Source: Pseudomonas sp. BN102 (GTDB lineage: Bacteria; Pseudomonadota; Gammaproteobacteria; Pseudomonadales; Pseudomonadaceae). Taken from it: 64,000 bases of DNA. Shown here piece by piece: positions 50,789 to 61,097 of this stretch; positions within the stretch are counted from its first letter, which is position 1; every line of letters begins with the position of its first letter. The notes beneath the pieces were generated by a model. The model did no database searches. It was not told the DNA's origin and saw only the letters and a list, made by a program, of their open reading frames with translations. The translations under genes were made by a program, and so were the position numbers. The stretch is taken from contig NZ_SSON01000070.1 in NCBI RefSeq assembly GCF_029871245.1, forward strand, positions 248,001-312,000. The letters run 5' to 3'.

Positions 50789-52054
50789 CTATCCTTGCGC
50801 GCGGCACCACTGTGCCGGGTCGGTCGGTCGGCCCTGCTGGCGAATTGCGAAGTACAGGGCGGGAGTGTCCTGCCCGCCGCTGGTGCCGACTGTGGCGATG
50901 GATTCGCCCGCTTTCACGATATCACCGGCATTTTTCAGTAGACGCTGGTTGTGACCGTAGAGGCTCAGGTAGCCGTTGCCATGGTCGAGGATGACCAGAA
51001 GCCCGGCGCCACGCAACCAGTCGGCGAACACGACGCGGCCGCCGTGCACTGCGCGCACGTTGCTGCCAGCCGGGGCGCCAATCAGCACGCCGTCCCATTT
51101 GGCCCGCGAGTCGCCGCCACGGGCCGAGCCGAAGCTCGCCACCAGGCGGCCGTCCACCGGCCAGGGCAGCTGGCCGCGGGACTTGGCGAAGGGGCCGCCG
51201 AAATTGCCGCCAGTACTCGATACCAGCGGGCCGCTGCTGGCCCGGGCCGGCGTGCCGACCGGTTGTTCGCGCAGCTGGCGCTGCTGTTCGGCGAGGGCGC
51301 GCTTGCGCGCTTCCTCGGCCGCGCGGGCTTCGCGCTCCTGGCGGGCCAGGGTTTCTTCGATGGTCTTGAGGACCTTGCCCAGTTCAGCCTGTTCCTGTTC
51401 GCGGGCCTTGAGCTTCTTGTCGCGGTCACTGACGTCCTGGTTCAGCTTGGCCAGGGCCAGTTGGCGCTCCTTGCGCGCGGCGGCCAGCTGTTCGCGGCGG
51501 CCGTCGAGGGCGGCTTTCTGCTCGTTGAGCTGGTTCTGCTGGGCGGTGATTTCCTGTTCGACATTGGCCAGCTGGCGCAGCGTCTCGTTGAAGGTGTCTA
51601 GCTGCTCCAGGCGGGCCTTGCTCAAGTAATCGTAGTAGGTGAGGGTGCGGGCGAATTTCTCGGGATGCTGCTGGTTGAGCAGCAGCTTGACGTATTCCTG
51701 CTGGCCGCTCTGGTAGGCCGCGCGGGCCTGGATGCCGATCAGCCGCTGCTGCTCAGCGCGCGCGTCCTGGAGTTTTTTTTTCTCCCCATCCAGGCGCTGG
51801 ATCTCGCCCTCGCTCTTCTCGAGCTCCTGCTGCAGGTCCTTGACCTGCTGTTCCAGGCCGCCCATCTCGGTTTCGGTCTTTTTCAGGTCGGTCTGGACGC
51901 CGGACTTTTCCTGCTGCAGTTGCTGCAGGAGCTTTTTCAGCTCGGCGACGTCCTTGGCGGCCTTGTCCAGCTGTTGCTGGGTTTCGGCGCGCTGGTCGGC
52001 CATGACCGGGGTGATCAGGCTGGCGAGGATTACGAAGGCAAGGGCGCGAAACAT
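50789..52054 (-). CDS. envC: Murein hydrolase activator EnvC-like
   Basis: Protein of 421 residues: signal peptide (MFRALAFVILASLITPVMA), a long coiled coil at about 20-250 (QQLDKAAKDVAELKKLLQQLQQEK...), then a C-terminal LytM/M23 domain (about 290-420) in which the active-site pattern is degenerate: KWDGVLIGAP where an HxGxD would be, and TPALYFAIR where HLH would be, with only LDHGNG and SLYGHN retained. This is as expected for EnvC, which activates amidases and has no own hydrolase activity. It lies between gpmI and ctpA. Confidence 0.9.
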   Translation of the reverse strand: MFRALAFVILASLITPVMADQRAETQQQLDKAAKDVAELKKLLQQLQQEKSGVQTDLKKTETEMGGLEQQVKDLQQELEKSEGEIQRLDGEKKKLQDARAEQQRLIGIQARAAYQSGQQEYVKLLLNQQHPEKFARTLTYYDYLSKARLEQLDTFNETLRQLANVEQEITAQQNQLNEQKAALDGRREQLAAARKERQLALAKLNQDVSDRDKKLKAREQEQAELGKVLKTIEETLARQEREARAAEEARKRALAEQQRQLREQPVGTPARASSGPLVSSTGGNFGGPFAKSRGQLPWPVDGRLVASFGSARGGDSRAKWDGVLIGAPAGSNVRAVHGGRVVFADWLRGAGLLVILDHGNGYLSLYGHNQRLLKNAGDIVKAGESIATVGTSGGQDTPALYFAIRQQGRPTDPAQWCRAQG

Positions 52055-52108
52055 GGGGGGTGGGGCACCAGGGGGGAGGGTCGGTCTAGTATGCCCGTGG
52101 TGCCGGGC

Positions 52109-52144
52109 AAAAAAAACGCCCCGGACCTGGGGTTCGGGGCGTTT
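52109..52144 (-). terminator. Terminator of gpmI
   Basis: AAACGCCCCG / CGGGGCGTTT stem with an 11-nt loop and a poly-A run (poly-T on the minus strand). It separates gpmI from envC, which is transcribed in the same direction. Confidence 0.85.
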
Positions 52145-52204
52145 CCTGATGAGGCGCGCAGATTTTCTGCGTGCGGGCCGCGCTCAGGCGACGGCCCGCG
52201 TCGA

Positions 52205-53740
52205 TCATTGCAGCTCGACTATGGTCTTGCCGGACATCTCGGCCGGAACCGGCAGGCCCATCAGGGTCAGCAGGGTCGGCGCCACATCGGCCAGCACACC
52301 GCCTTCGCGGACCTTCGCCGGGCGCTTGCCGACATAGATGAAGGGCACCGGCTCACAGGTGTGGGCAGTGTGGGCCTGACCGGTCATCACGTCTTCCATC
52401 TGCTCGACGTTGCCGTGGTCGGCGGTGATCAGGGCTTCGCCGCCGACCTTGTCCAGCGCCGCGACGATGCGGCCGACACAGCTGTCCAGGCACTCCACGG
52501 CCTTGACCGCGGCCTCGAACACGCCGGTGTGGCCGACCATGTCGCCGTTGGCGTAGTTGACCACTATCACGTCGTAGCGCTGGTTCTCGATGGCGTCGAC
52601 GATCCTGTCGGTCACCTCGGGGGCGCTCATTTCCGGCTGCAGGTCATAGGTGGCGACCTTGGGCGATGGAATCAGGATGCGCTCTTCGCCCTCGAAAGGC
52701 TCTTCGCGGCCGCCGGAGAAGAAGAAGGTCACGTGGGCGTACTTCTCGGTCTCGGCGATGCGCAGCTGGGTCTTGCCGTTCTTCGCCAGGTACTCGCCCA
52801 GCACGTTGTCCAGGGATTCCGGCTTGAACGCGCTGGGGGCGGGGATGCTGGCAGCGTACTGGGTGAGCATCACGTAGTCGGCCAGTTTCAGCTCGCGCTG
52901 GCGGGTGAACTCCTTGAAGCCCGGCTCGACGAACGCGCGGGACAGCTCGCGGGCGCGGTCGGCTCGGAAGTTCATGAAGATCACGGCGTCGCCGTCTTCG
53001 ACCTTCACCGGCTCGCCGATGCGGGTGGCCTTGACGAACTCGTCGCTCTCGCCGCGCTCGTAGGCGGCGGCCAGGCCTTCGCTGGCAGTGGCGGCGGAGA
53101 ACTCGGCCTGGCCTTCGGTGATCAGGTTGTAGGCGGCTTCGACGCGGTCCCAGCGGTTGTCGCGGTCCATGGCGAAGTAGCGGCCAATCAGGCTGGCGAT
53201 GCGGCCCTTGCCGAGGCGGGCGAAGGCCTCGTCCAGCAGCTTGATGGACGGCTCGGCGCTCTTCGGCGGGGTGTCGCGGCCATCGAGGAAGGCGTGCAGG
53301 TAGAGCTTCTCGGCGCCGCGCTGGGCGGCCAGCTCGGCCATGGCGACCAGGTGGTCCTGGTGGCTGTGCACGCCGCCTTCGGAGAGCAGGCCCATGAAGT
53401 GCACGGCCTTGCCGGCGGCCACGGCCTTGTCCACGGCAGCGGTGATTTCCGGGTTGCTGAAGAAGTCGCCATCGCGGATCGCCTTGGTCACGCGGGTGAA
53501 GTCCTGGTACACCACGCGGCCGGCGCCGAGGTTCATGTGGCCGACTTCGGAGTTGCCCATCTGGCCGTCCGGCAGGCCGACATCCATGCCGCTGCCTGAA
53601 ATCAGGCCGTTGGGCAGGGTGGCGCGCAGGCGGTCGTAGACCGGGGTCTTTGCGGCGTGAATGGCGTTGTACTCGGGGCTGTCACTGTGACCGAAACCGT
53701 CCAGGATGATCAGGACCAGGGGTTTGGGCGTGGCTGTCAT
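52205..53740 (-). CDS. gpmI: 2,3-bisphosphoglycerate-independent phosphoglycerate mutase
   Basis: Protein of 511 residues. [18 protein letters not shown] holds the first metal Asp, [19 protein letters not shown] the catalytic Ser, [12 protein letters not shown] and [12 protein letters not shown] further metal ligands. It interconverts 3- and 2-phosphoglycerate with Mn. Backbone gene divergent from the rhodanese gene. Confidence 0.97.
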   Translation of the reverse strand: MTATPKPLVLIILDGFGHSDSPEYNAIHAAKTPVYDRLRATLPNGLISGSGMDVGLPDGQMGNSEVGHMNLGAGRVVYQDFTRVTKAIRDGDFFSNPEITAAVDKAVAAGKAVHFMGLLSEGGVHSHQDHLVAMAELAAQRGAEKLYLHAFLDGRDTPPKSAEPSIKLLDEAFARLGKGRIASLIGRYFAMDRDNRWDRVEAAYNLITEGQAEFSAATASEGLAAAYERGESDEFVKATRIGEPVKVEDGDAVIFMNFRADRARELSRAFVEPGFKEFTRQRELKLADYVMLTQYAASIPAPSAFKPESLDNVLGEYLAKNGKTQLRIAETEKYAHVTFFFSGGREEPFEGEERILIPSPKVATYDLQPEMSAPEVTDRIVDAIENQRYDVIVVNYANGDMVGHTGVFEAAVKAVECLDSCVGRIVAALDKVGGEALITADHGNVEQMEDVMTGQAHTAHTCEPVPFIYVGKRPAKVREGGVLADVAPTLLTLMGLPVPAEMSGKTIVELQ

Positions 53741-53848
53741 AAAGTCCGACTCTTCTGCTGCAAAGGGTGGAAAGTAGCGGGCACGGGCCCCGGAAAAAGA
53801 CGCGGCATTCTACGTTCTGGTTCCGTTGGCGTCACCGCCAGGCGGGGT

Positions 53849-53876
53849 TTGGCCGACCTGTGGGGCTGTGTATACT
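53849..53876 (+). promoter_or_regulatory. Sigma-70-type promoter for the rhodanese-grxC-secB operon
   Basis: TTGGCC and TATACT are spaced by 16 bp; the -10 ends 32 bp before the rhodanese ATG at 53908. Divergent from gpmI. Confidence 0.55.
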
Positions 53877-53907
53877 GGCCGGCATTTTACCGTCCCGGAA
53901 CCCGACG

Positions 53908-54321
53908 ATGCTCGCCCATCTGATTGAATTTGCCACTACCCACTATGTACTGAGTGGATCGTTCGTCGTGCTGTTGGCACTGCTGCTGGCCCACGAACTG
54001 CGCCGCAGCGGCCGCGCCATCTCCACCCGCGAGCTGACCTCCATGGTCAACGGCGGCCAGGCCGTGGTGCTGGACGTGCGCGCCAACAAGGAATTCTCCG
54101 GCGGCCACATCGTCGACGCCCTGAACATCCCCGTTGAAAAGCTGCCCAGCCGCATCACCGAGCTGGACAAGCACAAGGACAAGGCCATCATCGTCGTCGA
54201 CACCATGGGCCAGCATGCCGGCGCCGTCTGCCGCGACCTGAAGAAGGCCGGTTTCAACGCCCTTAAACTGTCCGGCGGGATCGGCAGCTGGCGTGGCGAC
54301 AACCTGCCCCTGGTGAAGTGA
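53908..54321 (+). CDS. Membrane-anchored rhodanese-like protein
   Basis: Protein of 137 residues: one N-terminal hydrophobic helix (YVLSGSFVVLLALLLAHEL) then a rhodanese domain (about 40-137) with AVVLDVRANKEFSGGHIVDALNIP. The loop that carries the catalytic Cys in active rhodaneses reads IVVDTMGQHAGAVC; the usual position has no Cys, so the protein may be non-catalytic. It starts the operon with grxC (2-bp gap) and secB. Confidence 0.88.
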   Translation: MLAHLIEFATTHYVLSGSFVVLLALLLAHELRRSGRAISTRELTSMVNGGQAVVLDVRANKEFSGGHIVDALNIPVEKLPSRITELDKHKDKAIIVVDTMGQHAGAVCRDLKKAGFNALKLSGGIGSWRGDNLPLVK

Positions 54322-54322
54322 G

Positions 54323-54598
54323 ATGGCAGAGATAGTCGTTTACTCGAGCGCCTGGTGCCCCTACTGCGTCCGTGCCAAGCAATTGCTGGACAAGAAGGGC
54401 GTCAGGTATGAAGAGATCAACGTCGACGGCAATCCCGCAGTTCGCGCCGAGATGACCCGCAAGGCCGGGCGCACCTCGGTGCCGCAGATCTGGATCGGCC
54501 AGACCCACGTGGGCGGCTGTGACGACCTGTACGCCCTGGAGCGCGCCGGCAAGCTCGACGCCCTGCTCCAGGCTCGCCCGCAAACGGAAACGCACTAG
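54323..54598 (+). CDS. grxC: Glutaredoxin GrxC
   Basis: Protein of 91 residues with active site [14 protein letters not shown] (C-P-Y-C) and [22 protein letters not shown] for glutathione binding. Reduces disulfides with glutathione. It starts 1 bp after the rhodanese stop and precedes secB by 14 bp. Confidence 0.96.
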   Translation: MAEIVVYSSAWCPYCVRAKQLLDKKGVRYEEINVDGNPAVRAEMTRKAGRTSVPQIWIGQTHVGGCDDLYALERAGKLDALLQARPQTETH

Positions 54599-54612
54599 AA
54601 CAAGGCAGACCC

Positions 54613-55083
54613 ATGACTGAACAAGCAAGCAACGGCGACAACCAGAACCCGCAGTTCTCCCTGCAGCGCATCTACGTGCGTGACCTGTCCTTCGAAGCGC
54701 CGAAGAGCCCCGAGATCTTCCGCCAGGAGTGGTCGCCGAGCGTCGCCCTGGACCTGAACACCCGTCAGAAGCAGCTGGACGGCGACTTCCACGAAGTGGT
54801 GCTGACCCTCTCCGTGACCGTGAAGAATGGCGAGGAAACCGCCTTCATCGCCGAAGTGCAGCAGGCCGGCATATTCCTGATCAAGGGCCTGGATGCGGCT
54901 TCCATGAGCCACACCCTGGGCGCTTTCTGCCCGAACATCCTCTTCCCCTACGCCCGTGAAACCCTGGACAGCCTGGTTGTCCGCGGCTCCTTCCCGGCGC
55001 TGATGCTCTCCCCGGTGAACTTCGATGCGCTCTACGCGCAGGAACTGGCGCGCCTGCAGGCCGCCGGCGAAGCCCAGGCCTGA
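54613..55083 (+). CDS. secB: Protein-export chaperone SecB
   Basis: Protein of 156 residues of the usual length: [55 protein letters not shown], and [20 protein letters not shown]. It keeps secretory precursors unfolded and delivers them to SecA. Third gene of the rhodanese-grxC-secB operon, followed by a terminator at 55100-55124. Confidence 0.97.
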   Translation: MTEQASNGDNQNPQFSLQRIYVRDLSFEAPKSPEIFRQEWSPSVALDLNTRQKQLDGDFHEVVLTLSVTVKNGEETAFIAEVQQAGIFLIKGLDAASMSHTLGAFCPNILFPYARETLDSLVVRGSFPALMLSPVNFDALYAQELARLQAAGEAQA

Positions 55084-55099
55084 GTCATCCGGCCTCATG

Positions 55100-55124
55100 A
55101 AAAGCGCCCTTCGGGGCGCTTTTT
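55100..55124 (+). terminator. Terminator of the secB operon
   Basis: AAAGCGCCC / GGGCGCTTT stem with a TTCG tetraloop, followed by T residues. Confidence 0.88.
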
Positions 55125-55157
55125 CTTTGGGCGGGAAATCGTAGGCGGGGAAAACCT

Positions 55158-55254
55158 TGTGGGGGCGAATTCATTCGCTAAGGACCGCGAAGCGGTCCCT
55201 GAGGGGCTCGAGGGCAGCCCTGCGGGCTGCACAGCGAATGAATTCGCCCCCACA
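55158..55254. repeat. REP-like palindromic element 2
   Basis: Begins TGTGGGGGCGAATTCATTCG and ends with CGAATGAATTCGCCCCCACA, with a GGACCGCGAAGCGGTCC hairpin inside. Similar to elements 1 and 3. Confidence 0.82.
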
Positions 55255-55265
55255 GAAGAGCTGGC

Positions 55266-55727
55266 TCAATCCAGACTGAAATCATGCTGCCGCCAGGCCT
55301 CGTACACCGCCACGGCCACGGTATTGGACAAGTTCAGGCTGCGGCAGTTGGGCCGCATCGGCAGGCGCAGGCGCTGTTCGGGAGGCAGGCTTTCCCGGAC
55401 CTCCTGGGGCAGGCCGCGGCTTTCCGGGCCGAAGAGGAAGGCGTCGCCCTTCTGGTAGGCCACTTCGTGGAACAGCCGGGTGCCCTTGGTGGTGAAGGCG
55501 AAGACCCGCGGCTGGCCTAGGCTTTCCAGGCAGCTGGCCAGGTCTGCGTAGCGCTGCAGGGTGGCGTACTCGTGGTAGTCCAGTCCGGCGCGGCGCAGGC
55601 GCTTGTCGTCCAGTTCGAACCCGAGCGGTTCGATCAGGTGCAGATGGCAGCCAGAGTTGGCGCACAGCCTGATAATGTTGCCGGTATTCGGCGGAATTTC
55701 CGGTTGAAACAGGATGACGTGAAACAT
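55266..55727 (-). CDS. trmL: tRNA (cytidine/uridine-2'-O)-methyltransferase TrmL
   Basis: Protein of 153 residues, SPOUT fold. N-terminal MFHVILFQPEIPPNTGNIIRLCANSGCHLHLIEPLGFEL; then GDAFLFGPESRGLPQEV and LPMRPNCRSLNLSNTVAVAVYEAW in the knotted C-terminal SAM site. It methylates the wobble ribose of leucine tRNAs. Its start codon overlaps the divergent hypothetical gene's ATG (55725-55728), leaving no space for a normal promoter between them. Confidence 0.94.
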   Translation of the reverse strand: MFHVILFQPEIPPNTGNIIRLCANSGCHLHLIEPLGFELDDKRLRRAGLDYHEYATLQRYADLASCLESLGQPRVFAFTTKGTRLFHEVAYQKGDAFLFGPESRGLPQEVRESLPPEQRLRLPMRPNCRSLNLSNTVAVAVYEAWRQHDFSLD

Positions 55728-56166
55728 GGCTGGTCCCGAGCCCGAAGACGGGCGGCATTCTACTCCCGATGATGATCCACGACCGAGCCTGTGGCCGCGC
55801 TTTTTGTTCTCCCTGGCGCTGCTGGGCCTGTTGTTGGGGTTGATGATCGGCCGCCTGACGGAGCCCGAGCCGGTGCACCTGCAACGCATCGAGGTGCGCC
55901 AGGGTGGCCTGGCGCTCTGGTTCGACCGTGAGCCGGAGGTGCGCGTCGAAGAATTGGAAGGAGCCTATGCGCTGGTACTGGGCGCCTTTGGTCCGGCGGC
56001 GCGGGGGCAGCTGGCATTGGACTCGGCGCCGGTGAGCTGGCGGGTGCAGCGGGCGGCCGAGGGTGTGATGCTGCGTTTCGTCGCAGCGCGGCCCTTGCAC
56101 GGTGAATGGAAGGGGGCCGCAGCGGATGGGCACTGGCGGCTGGAGATCAGCCTGCGCGCCGAATAA
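55726..56166 (+). CDS. Small membrane-anchored hypothetical protein
   Basis: Protein of 146 residues. Charged N-terminus with PDDDPRPSLWP, one hydrophobic segment at about 25-42 (FLFSLALLGLLLGLMIG), and a beta-rich C-terminal part (VHLQRIEVRQGGLALWFDREPEVRVEELEGAYALVLGAF). Start codon overlaps the divergent trmL start (CATG). Followed by 130-bp tandem repeats beginning at its stop codon. Function not recognised. Confidence 0.7.
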   Translation: MAGPEPEDGRHSTPDDDPRPSLWPRFLFSLALLGLLLGLMIGRLTEPEPVHLQRIEVRQGGLALWFDREPEVRVEELEGAYALVLGAFGPAARGQLALDSAPVSWRVQRAAEGVMLRFVAARPLHGEWKGAAADGHWRLEISLRAE

Positions 56167-56475
56167 GAGAGGGGAATCCTCGGCCTGCCTGTACCAAGGC
56201 CCCCTGAAGGGTGGTCGCCCGCTCTGGCCGGCGACGCTGTCCTGCGCTGGGTTCCGCTGGAACCCTGGCGGCTGGAAGCCAGCACGCCTGTGGATAAAAG
56301 AGGGGAATCCCCGGCCTGCCTGTACCAAGGCCCCCTGAAACCTGGTCGCCTCCAGGGCGACGCTGTCCTGCATGCGGCCTTTCCGGGCCGTGGGGGCTGA
56401 ACGCCGTCAGCCCACCTGTCATAAGAGCGGGGATTCCCTGGCCTGCCTGTACCAGGGCCCCCGAAACTGTTGTTG
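56164..56475. repeat. Tandem repeat of about 130 bp, 2.4 copies
   Basis: Units start at 56164, 56295 and 56422 with TAAGAGAGGGGAATCCTCGG-like words and share GGCCTGCCTGTACCA(A/G)GGCCCCC and GCGACGCTGTCCTGC. Unit spacing is 131 and 127 bp; the third is truncated after about 50 bp. The first begins at the stop codon of the upstream gene. Confidence 0.82.
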
Positions 56476-56873
56476 TCTGGTGTAATGCAGGGGGCGTGCC
56501 AGTTCCTTGGAAACACCATTCCCATCGCTTTCCTGTATGTCTGGAAGCCCCGTGGTTACTGGCGTTGGCGGATGCAGGCCAGGCTCGTAGGGGGATTCTC
56601 CGTTCGGCATTGAGGGCCGAGTACGCTGCTGCGTGAGGCACTTTTTTGAGGCAACTCGGCTGCTCAGGCACCAGCGCGGGTCCAATTCCCCTGTCGAATA
56701 AGTTGCGCACGGGAAGCGCAGACACCGTTCGGAGCGGGCGTGGGGGGTAAGGGCGAGGTCGGTGATGGAGGGGGGATTCGGTGCTGACAGCAGGCAGCCG
56801 CCCTGACTGGCGATTTGCCCGCCAGCGCGGGGAAGGGGGCGGGACGCTCTAGTGCGCCCCGCCTGGGCTGCAA
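56476..56873. other. Gene-free stretch between tandem repeats and ntrC
   Basis: I see no gene. It is GC-rich and contains direct-repeat-like pieces (GCGTGAGGCAC, GCGCACGGGAAGCGC). The 3' end of the ntrC transcript lies here; no clear terminator is visible except an inverted repeat GGGCGGGACGC / GCGCCCCGCC near 56840-56865. Confidence 0.4.
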
Positions 56874-58306
<1,433 letters not shown>

Positions 58307-58310
<4 letters not shown>

Positions 58311-59392
58311 GACGAGGAAGCTCCTTGTTCCAGCGGCAGGAAGATCGAGAAGACGGTGTGCCCGGGATGGCTTTCACACTCGATCAGGCCCTGGTGCTGA
58401 CTGATGATGTTCTGGGCGATGGCCAGCCCCAGCCCGGTACCGTCCGGACGACCGCTGACCATGGGATAGAAGATGGTTTCCTGGAGCTCGGCCGGAATGC
58501 CCGGGCCGTTGTCGATGATTTCCACCTTGGTCACCAGGCGATGGCGGGTATGGCCGATGGTGAACTGGCGCAGGGTGCGTGAGCGCAGGGTGATGCGGCC
58601 AAGGCGCAGCTCGTTTTGCGCGGAGATGGCCTGCATGGCGTTGCGCACTATGTTGAGCACGGCCTGGATCATCTGCTCCTTGTCGATGAAGACATCGGGG
58701 ATGCTCGGGTCGTAGTCGCGCACCAGATTGATGCAGCCCTGGCTTTCGGCGTCCACCAGGCTGCAGACGCGCTCCAGCACCTCGTGGATGTTGGTCATGG
58801 CGAGCGACGGCAGCTTGTTCGAGCCGAGCATGCGATCCACCAGGTTCCGAAGGCGGTCGGCCTCTTCGATGATGACGTTGGTGTAGTCCTTCAGGTGCTC
58901 TTCCGGCAGCTCGCGGGAGAGCAGCTGGGCGGCGCCGCGGATGCCGCCGAGGGGATTCTTGATCTCGTGGGCCAGGCCGCGCACCAGCAATTTGGTGGTT
59001 TCCTGCTTGGAAAGTTGGGCCTCTTCCTTGGTGATCCGCAGCAGCCGGTCACGCGGGTGCACTTCCAGCAGGAGCAGGGTTTCGCCGCGGTGCAGCACGG
59101 GGGTCACGGCGTAGTCGACGGTCAGGGTCTGGCCGGACAGCGAGGTGACCATGGCTTCGCGCTTGGTGAAAGGATGCGCCTGTTCCACCGCCTGGCGCAG
59201 GGAGGCCAGCGCTTCGGGCGATTCGGTGAACAGCTCGCTGATGAACTGGCCGTGGCTGCGCTGGCCGCTGACGGCGAGGAGCATCTCCGCCGCCGGGTTC
59301 ATGTACTCGAGGCGCAGGTCGGCGTTGAGCAGGATCACCGCAGTGGTCAGGTTATCCAGCAGCAGTCGGTGGATCGCGTCGTTTATGGTCAT
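58307..59392 (-). CDS. ntrB: Nitrogen sensor histidine kinase NtrB
   Basis: Protein of 361 residues: PAS-like N-terminus (about 10-110), H-box in LAHEIKNPLGGIRGAAQLLS, N-box in NIVRNAMQAI, G boxes in DNGPGIP and GTGLGLAIAQ. It phosphorylates NtrC under nitrogen limitation. The ATG at 59392 was chosen over an upstream Met at 59440 because its N-terminus fits the family (TINDAIHRLLLDNLTTAV). First gene of the ntrBC operon. Confidence 0.96.
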
Positions 59393-59423
59393 GGCTTCGG
59401 CGCTCGGGGCGATGACTGGAAAA

Positions 59424-59439
59424 TGCAAGAAGCAAACCA
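59424..59439 (-). promoter_or_regulatory. Sigma-54 promoter for ntrBC
   Basis: On the minus strand TGGTTTGCTTCTTGCA has GG and GC spaced exactly 10 nt apart, as in -24/-12 promoters. It is 32 bp from the ntrB start. An NtrC box lies 120-150 bp further upstream, so the operon should be autoactivated. Confidence 0.75.
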
Positions 59440-59557
59440 AAGCCCTGAAAAGACGCGGGAAAACAGGGTTTCTGCCGGCTCGGGCCGCTTTTCAGAGCAG
59501 ATCGTCCGGTCGCGGACGAACCAAAATGGGGAGAGTATAGAAAGCGGTGCAGGCATA

Positions 59558-59574
59558 TGCACCGAAGTGGTGCG
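59558..59574. promoter_or_regulatory. NtrC-binding box
   Basis: TGCACCGAAGTGGTGCG is a near-perfect match to the dyad TGCACC-N5-GGTGCA. It lies about 120 bp upstream of the -24/-12 promoter at 59424-59439, a typical enhancer distance. Confidence 0.8.
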
Positions 59575-59665
59575 CAGAAAGGCGACTTCGCAGGATGGGG
59601 CGGGTGGCGTTGCGCGAGCGCAGCGATGTCCATGCGGACATCGCCGGGTCTTGCCATCCCGCCGT

Positions 59666-60286
59666 TCACATGAACGGCACGTAAGGGATGTCTTTCTCTT
59701 CCTTGGGCTTGTCCTTCAACGGGCATTCCGGGCGCACGCCATAGTCGTCCTTCTTGCAGGGACGGGCCAGGCGCTTCTGCGAAAGGGATACGCGCATGAT
59801 ATGCACGGGCTGGCTGGGGGTACGCTCCACCACGCGGCCCTGCTCGTCGATGACTTCCACCGCCAACTGGTGGGTGCCACGGTCCAGGTTCTGCAGCGGG
59901 AACACCGGGCTGCGGCCCGGCTCGGCCACGGGCTGGCCGTCCAGCAGCAGGCGATAGCTGTGGTTGGCGCGCAGGCCCGGCTCGCTCATGGCGCTGACGA
60001 TCAGGTTGCCTTCGCCGTCGCGGACGGTGGCATCGGGCTCGGGCACCAGGATACGCAGCACCTGGTAGCCCTGTTCGCGGGGGATGGGCGCCTGGTAGAG
60101 GGGCGGTGGCTGGATCGGCGCCGGCCTGGCCATGGCGTTGGAGGGCACCAGCTCCAGGCGCTTGGCATTCCCGGGCTTGGGGCGGTCGGTGAAGACGCGG
60201 TTGCCCTCGTCGTCGATGTAGGTATAGACCTCGGCCAGCACGGGCTGGCCCAGGAAGAGCAGGGCGAGGAGCAGGAATCGGGTCAT
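59666..60286 (-). CDS. DUF4124-domain protein 1
   Basis: Protein of 206 residues with a signal peptide (MTRFLLLALLFLGQPVLA). DUF4124 at about 18-45: EVYTYIDDEGNRVFTDRPKPGNAKRLEL. The remaining part is beta-rich with a Lys/Asp-rich C-terminal tail (ARPCKKDDYGVRPECPLKDKPKEEKD). Predicted periplasmic. Lies directly after its paralogue (3-bp gap at 60287-60289), forming an operon. Confidence 0.85.
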   Translation of the reverse strand: MTRFLLLALLFLGQPVLAEVYTYIDDEGNRVFTDRPKPGNAKRLELVPSNAMARPAPIQPPPLYQAPIPREQGYQVLRILVPEPDATVRDGEGNLIVSAMSEPGLRANHSYRLLLDGQPVAEPGRSPVFPLQNLDRGTHQLAVEVIDEQGRVVERTPSQPVHIMRVSLSQKRLARPCKKDDYGVRPECPLKDKPKEEKDIPYVPFM

Positions 60287-60289
60287 CGG

Positions 60290-60844
60290 TCAGTTGCTGG
60301 GGCGGGGTGTTGGGGCGGGCGGCGGGCGCAGCGCAGGGCTGCTGGTGTTGACCCGCTGGACGGTGAAGCTGACGGGGGCACTGCGCTGCACCACTTTGGT
60401 GCCTGCGAGCACGTCCACCGCCAGGCTGTGCTCGCCGCGGTCGACATTCACCACTTGCAGGCGTGGCACGTTGACGGCCTGACCATAGGGTTGGCCGTCC
60501 AGGCGCAGGCGCAGGCTGTGGCTGGGCTGCAGGCGCGGCTCCAGGCGCACGCTGACGCTGAAAGTGCCATTGTTGGCGCGCAGGGCTTCCGCGTCGGGGA
60601 TATCGATCAGTTCCAGCACCTGGTAGATGGCCTCGAGTTCGGTGCTGGCCGGATCGCTGGCCGGGGCGCTGGGCGGCTGCGCCTGGATCGCATTGGTCGG
60701 GGGCAGCTCCACCTTCTCGCTGGCGGCACCGTCCGGTGGCTGGTTGGTGAACACCGTGTTGCCGTTGGCATCGGTGTATTTGTAGATCTGTGCGGTGGCT
60801 GGCAGGGCCAGTGCCAGCAGCAGGCCGGCGAGCAGGGGACGCAT
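60290..60844 (-). CDS. DUF4124-domain protein 2
   Basis: Protein of 184 residues, paralogue of its neighbour: signal peptide MRPLLAGLLLALALPATA, DUF4124 QIYKYTDANGNTVFTNQPPDGAASEKVEL, a Pro-rich linker, and a beta-rich body (RLEPRLQPSHSLRLRLDGQPYGQAV). The start at 60844 has GGAG; a Met at 60862 has no ribosome site. Likely co-transcribed with the 59666-60286 gene. Function unknown. Confidence 0.84.
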   Translation of the reverse strand: MRPLLAGLLLALALPATAQIYKYTDANGNTVFTNQPPDGAASEKVELPPTNAIQAQPPSAPASDPASTELEAIYQVLELIDIPDAEALRANNGTFSVSVRLEPRLQPSHSLRLRLDGQPYGQAVNVPRLQVVNVDRGEHSLAVDVLAGTKVVQRSAPVSFTVQRVNTSSPALRPPPAPTPRPSN

Positions 60845-61097
60845 GGCGCGATCTCCGTTCATGCAGTGTCGCTAAGCCTTGCACCAGTGGGGTTGGCTGG
60901 CAAGAGTGGCATGGCCTGGTTGTGCGGCTGAGCAACAATGGTGCCGCTCCTACAGGAAAGATCGAACCGACATGAACAAATCCTTCCGATCATGCCGCAA
61001 CCTCTGCGGGCGATTGCCCCGAGTGGCGGCTCGGGCCGCCGGCTTTTGTATGATGCTGCGGTCCGTCTTGTTTTCAGGGAATGTCCCTCTCGTGCCG

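Noticed and set aside
51665..53599. 644-codon plus-strand frame opposite envC and gpmI
   Set aside because: Shadow of two well-supported genes; no ribosome site or domain.
58616..60931. Very long open frame (771 codons) on the plus strand opposite ntrB and the DUF4124 genes
   Set aside because: It is antisense to strongly supported genes and its His/Gly/Gln-rich product has no fold; such frames are common in GC-rich DNA.
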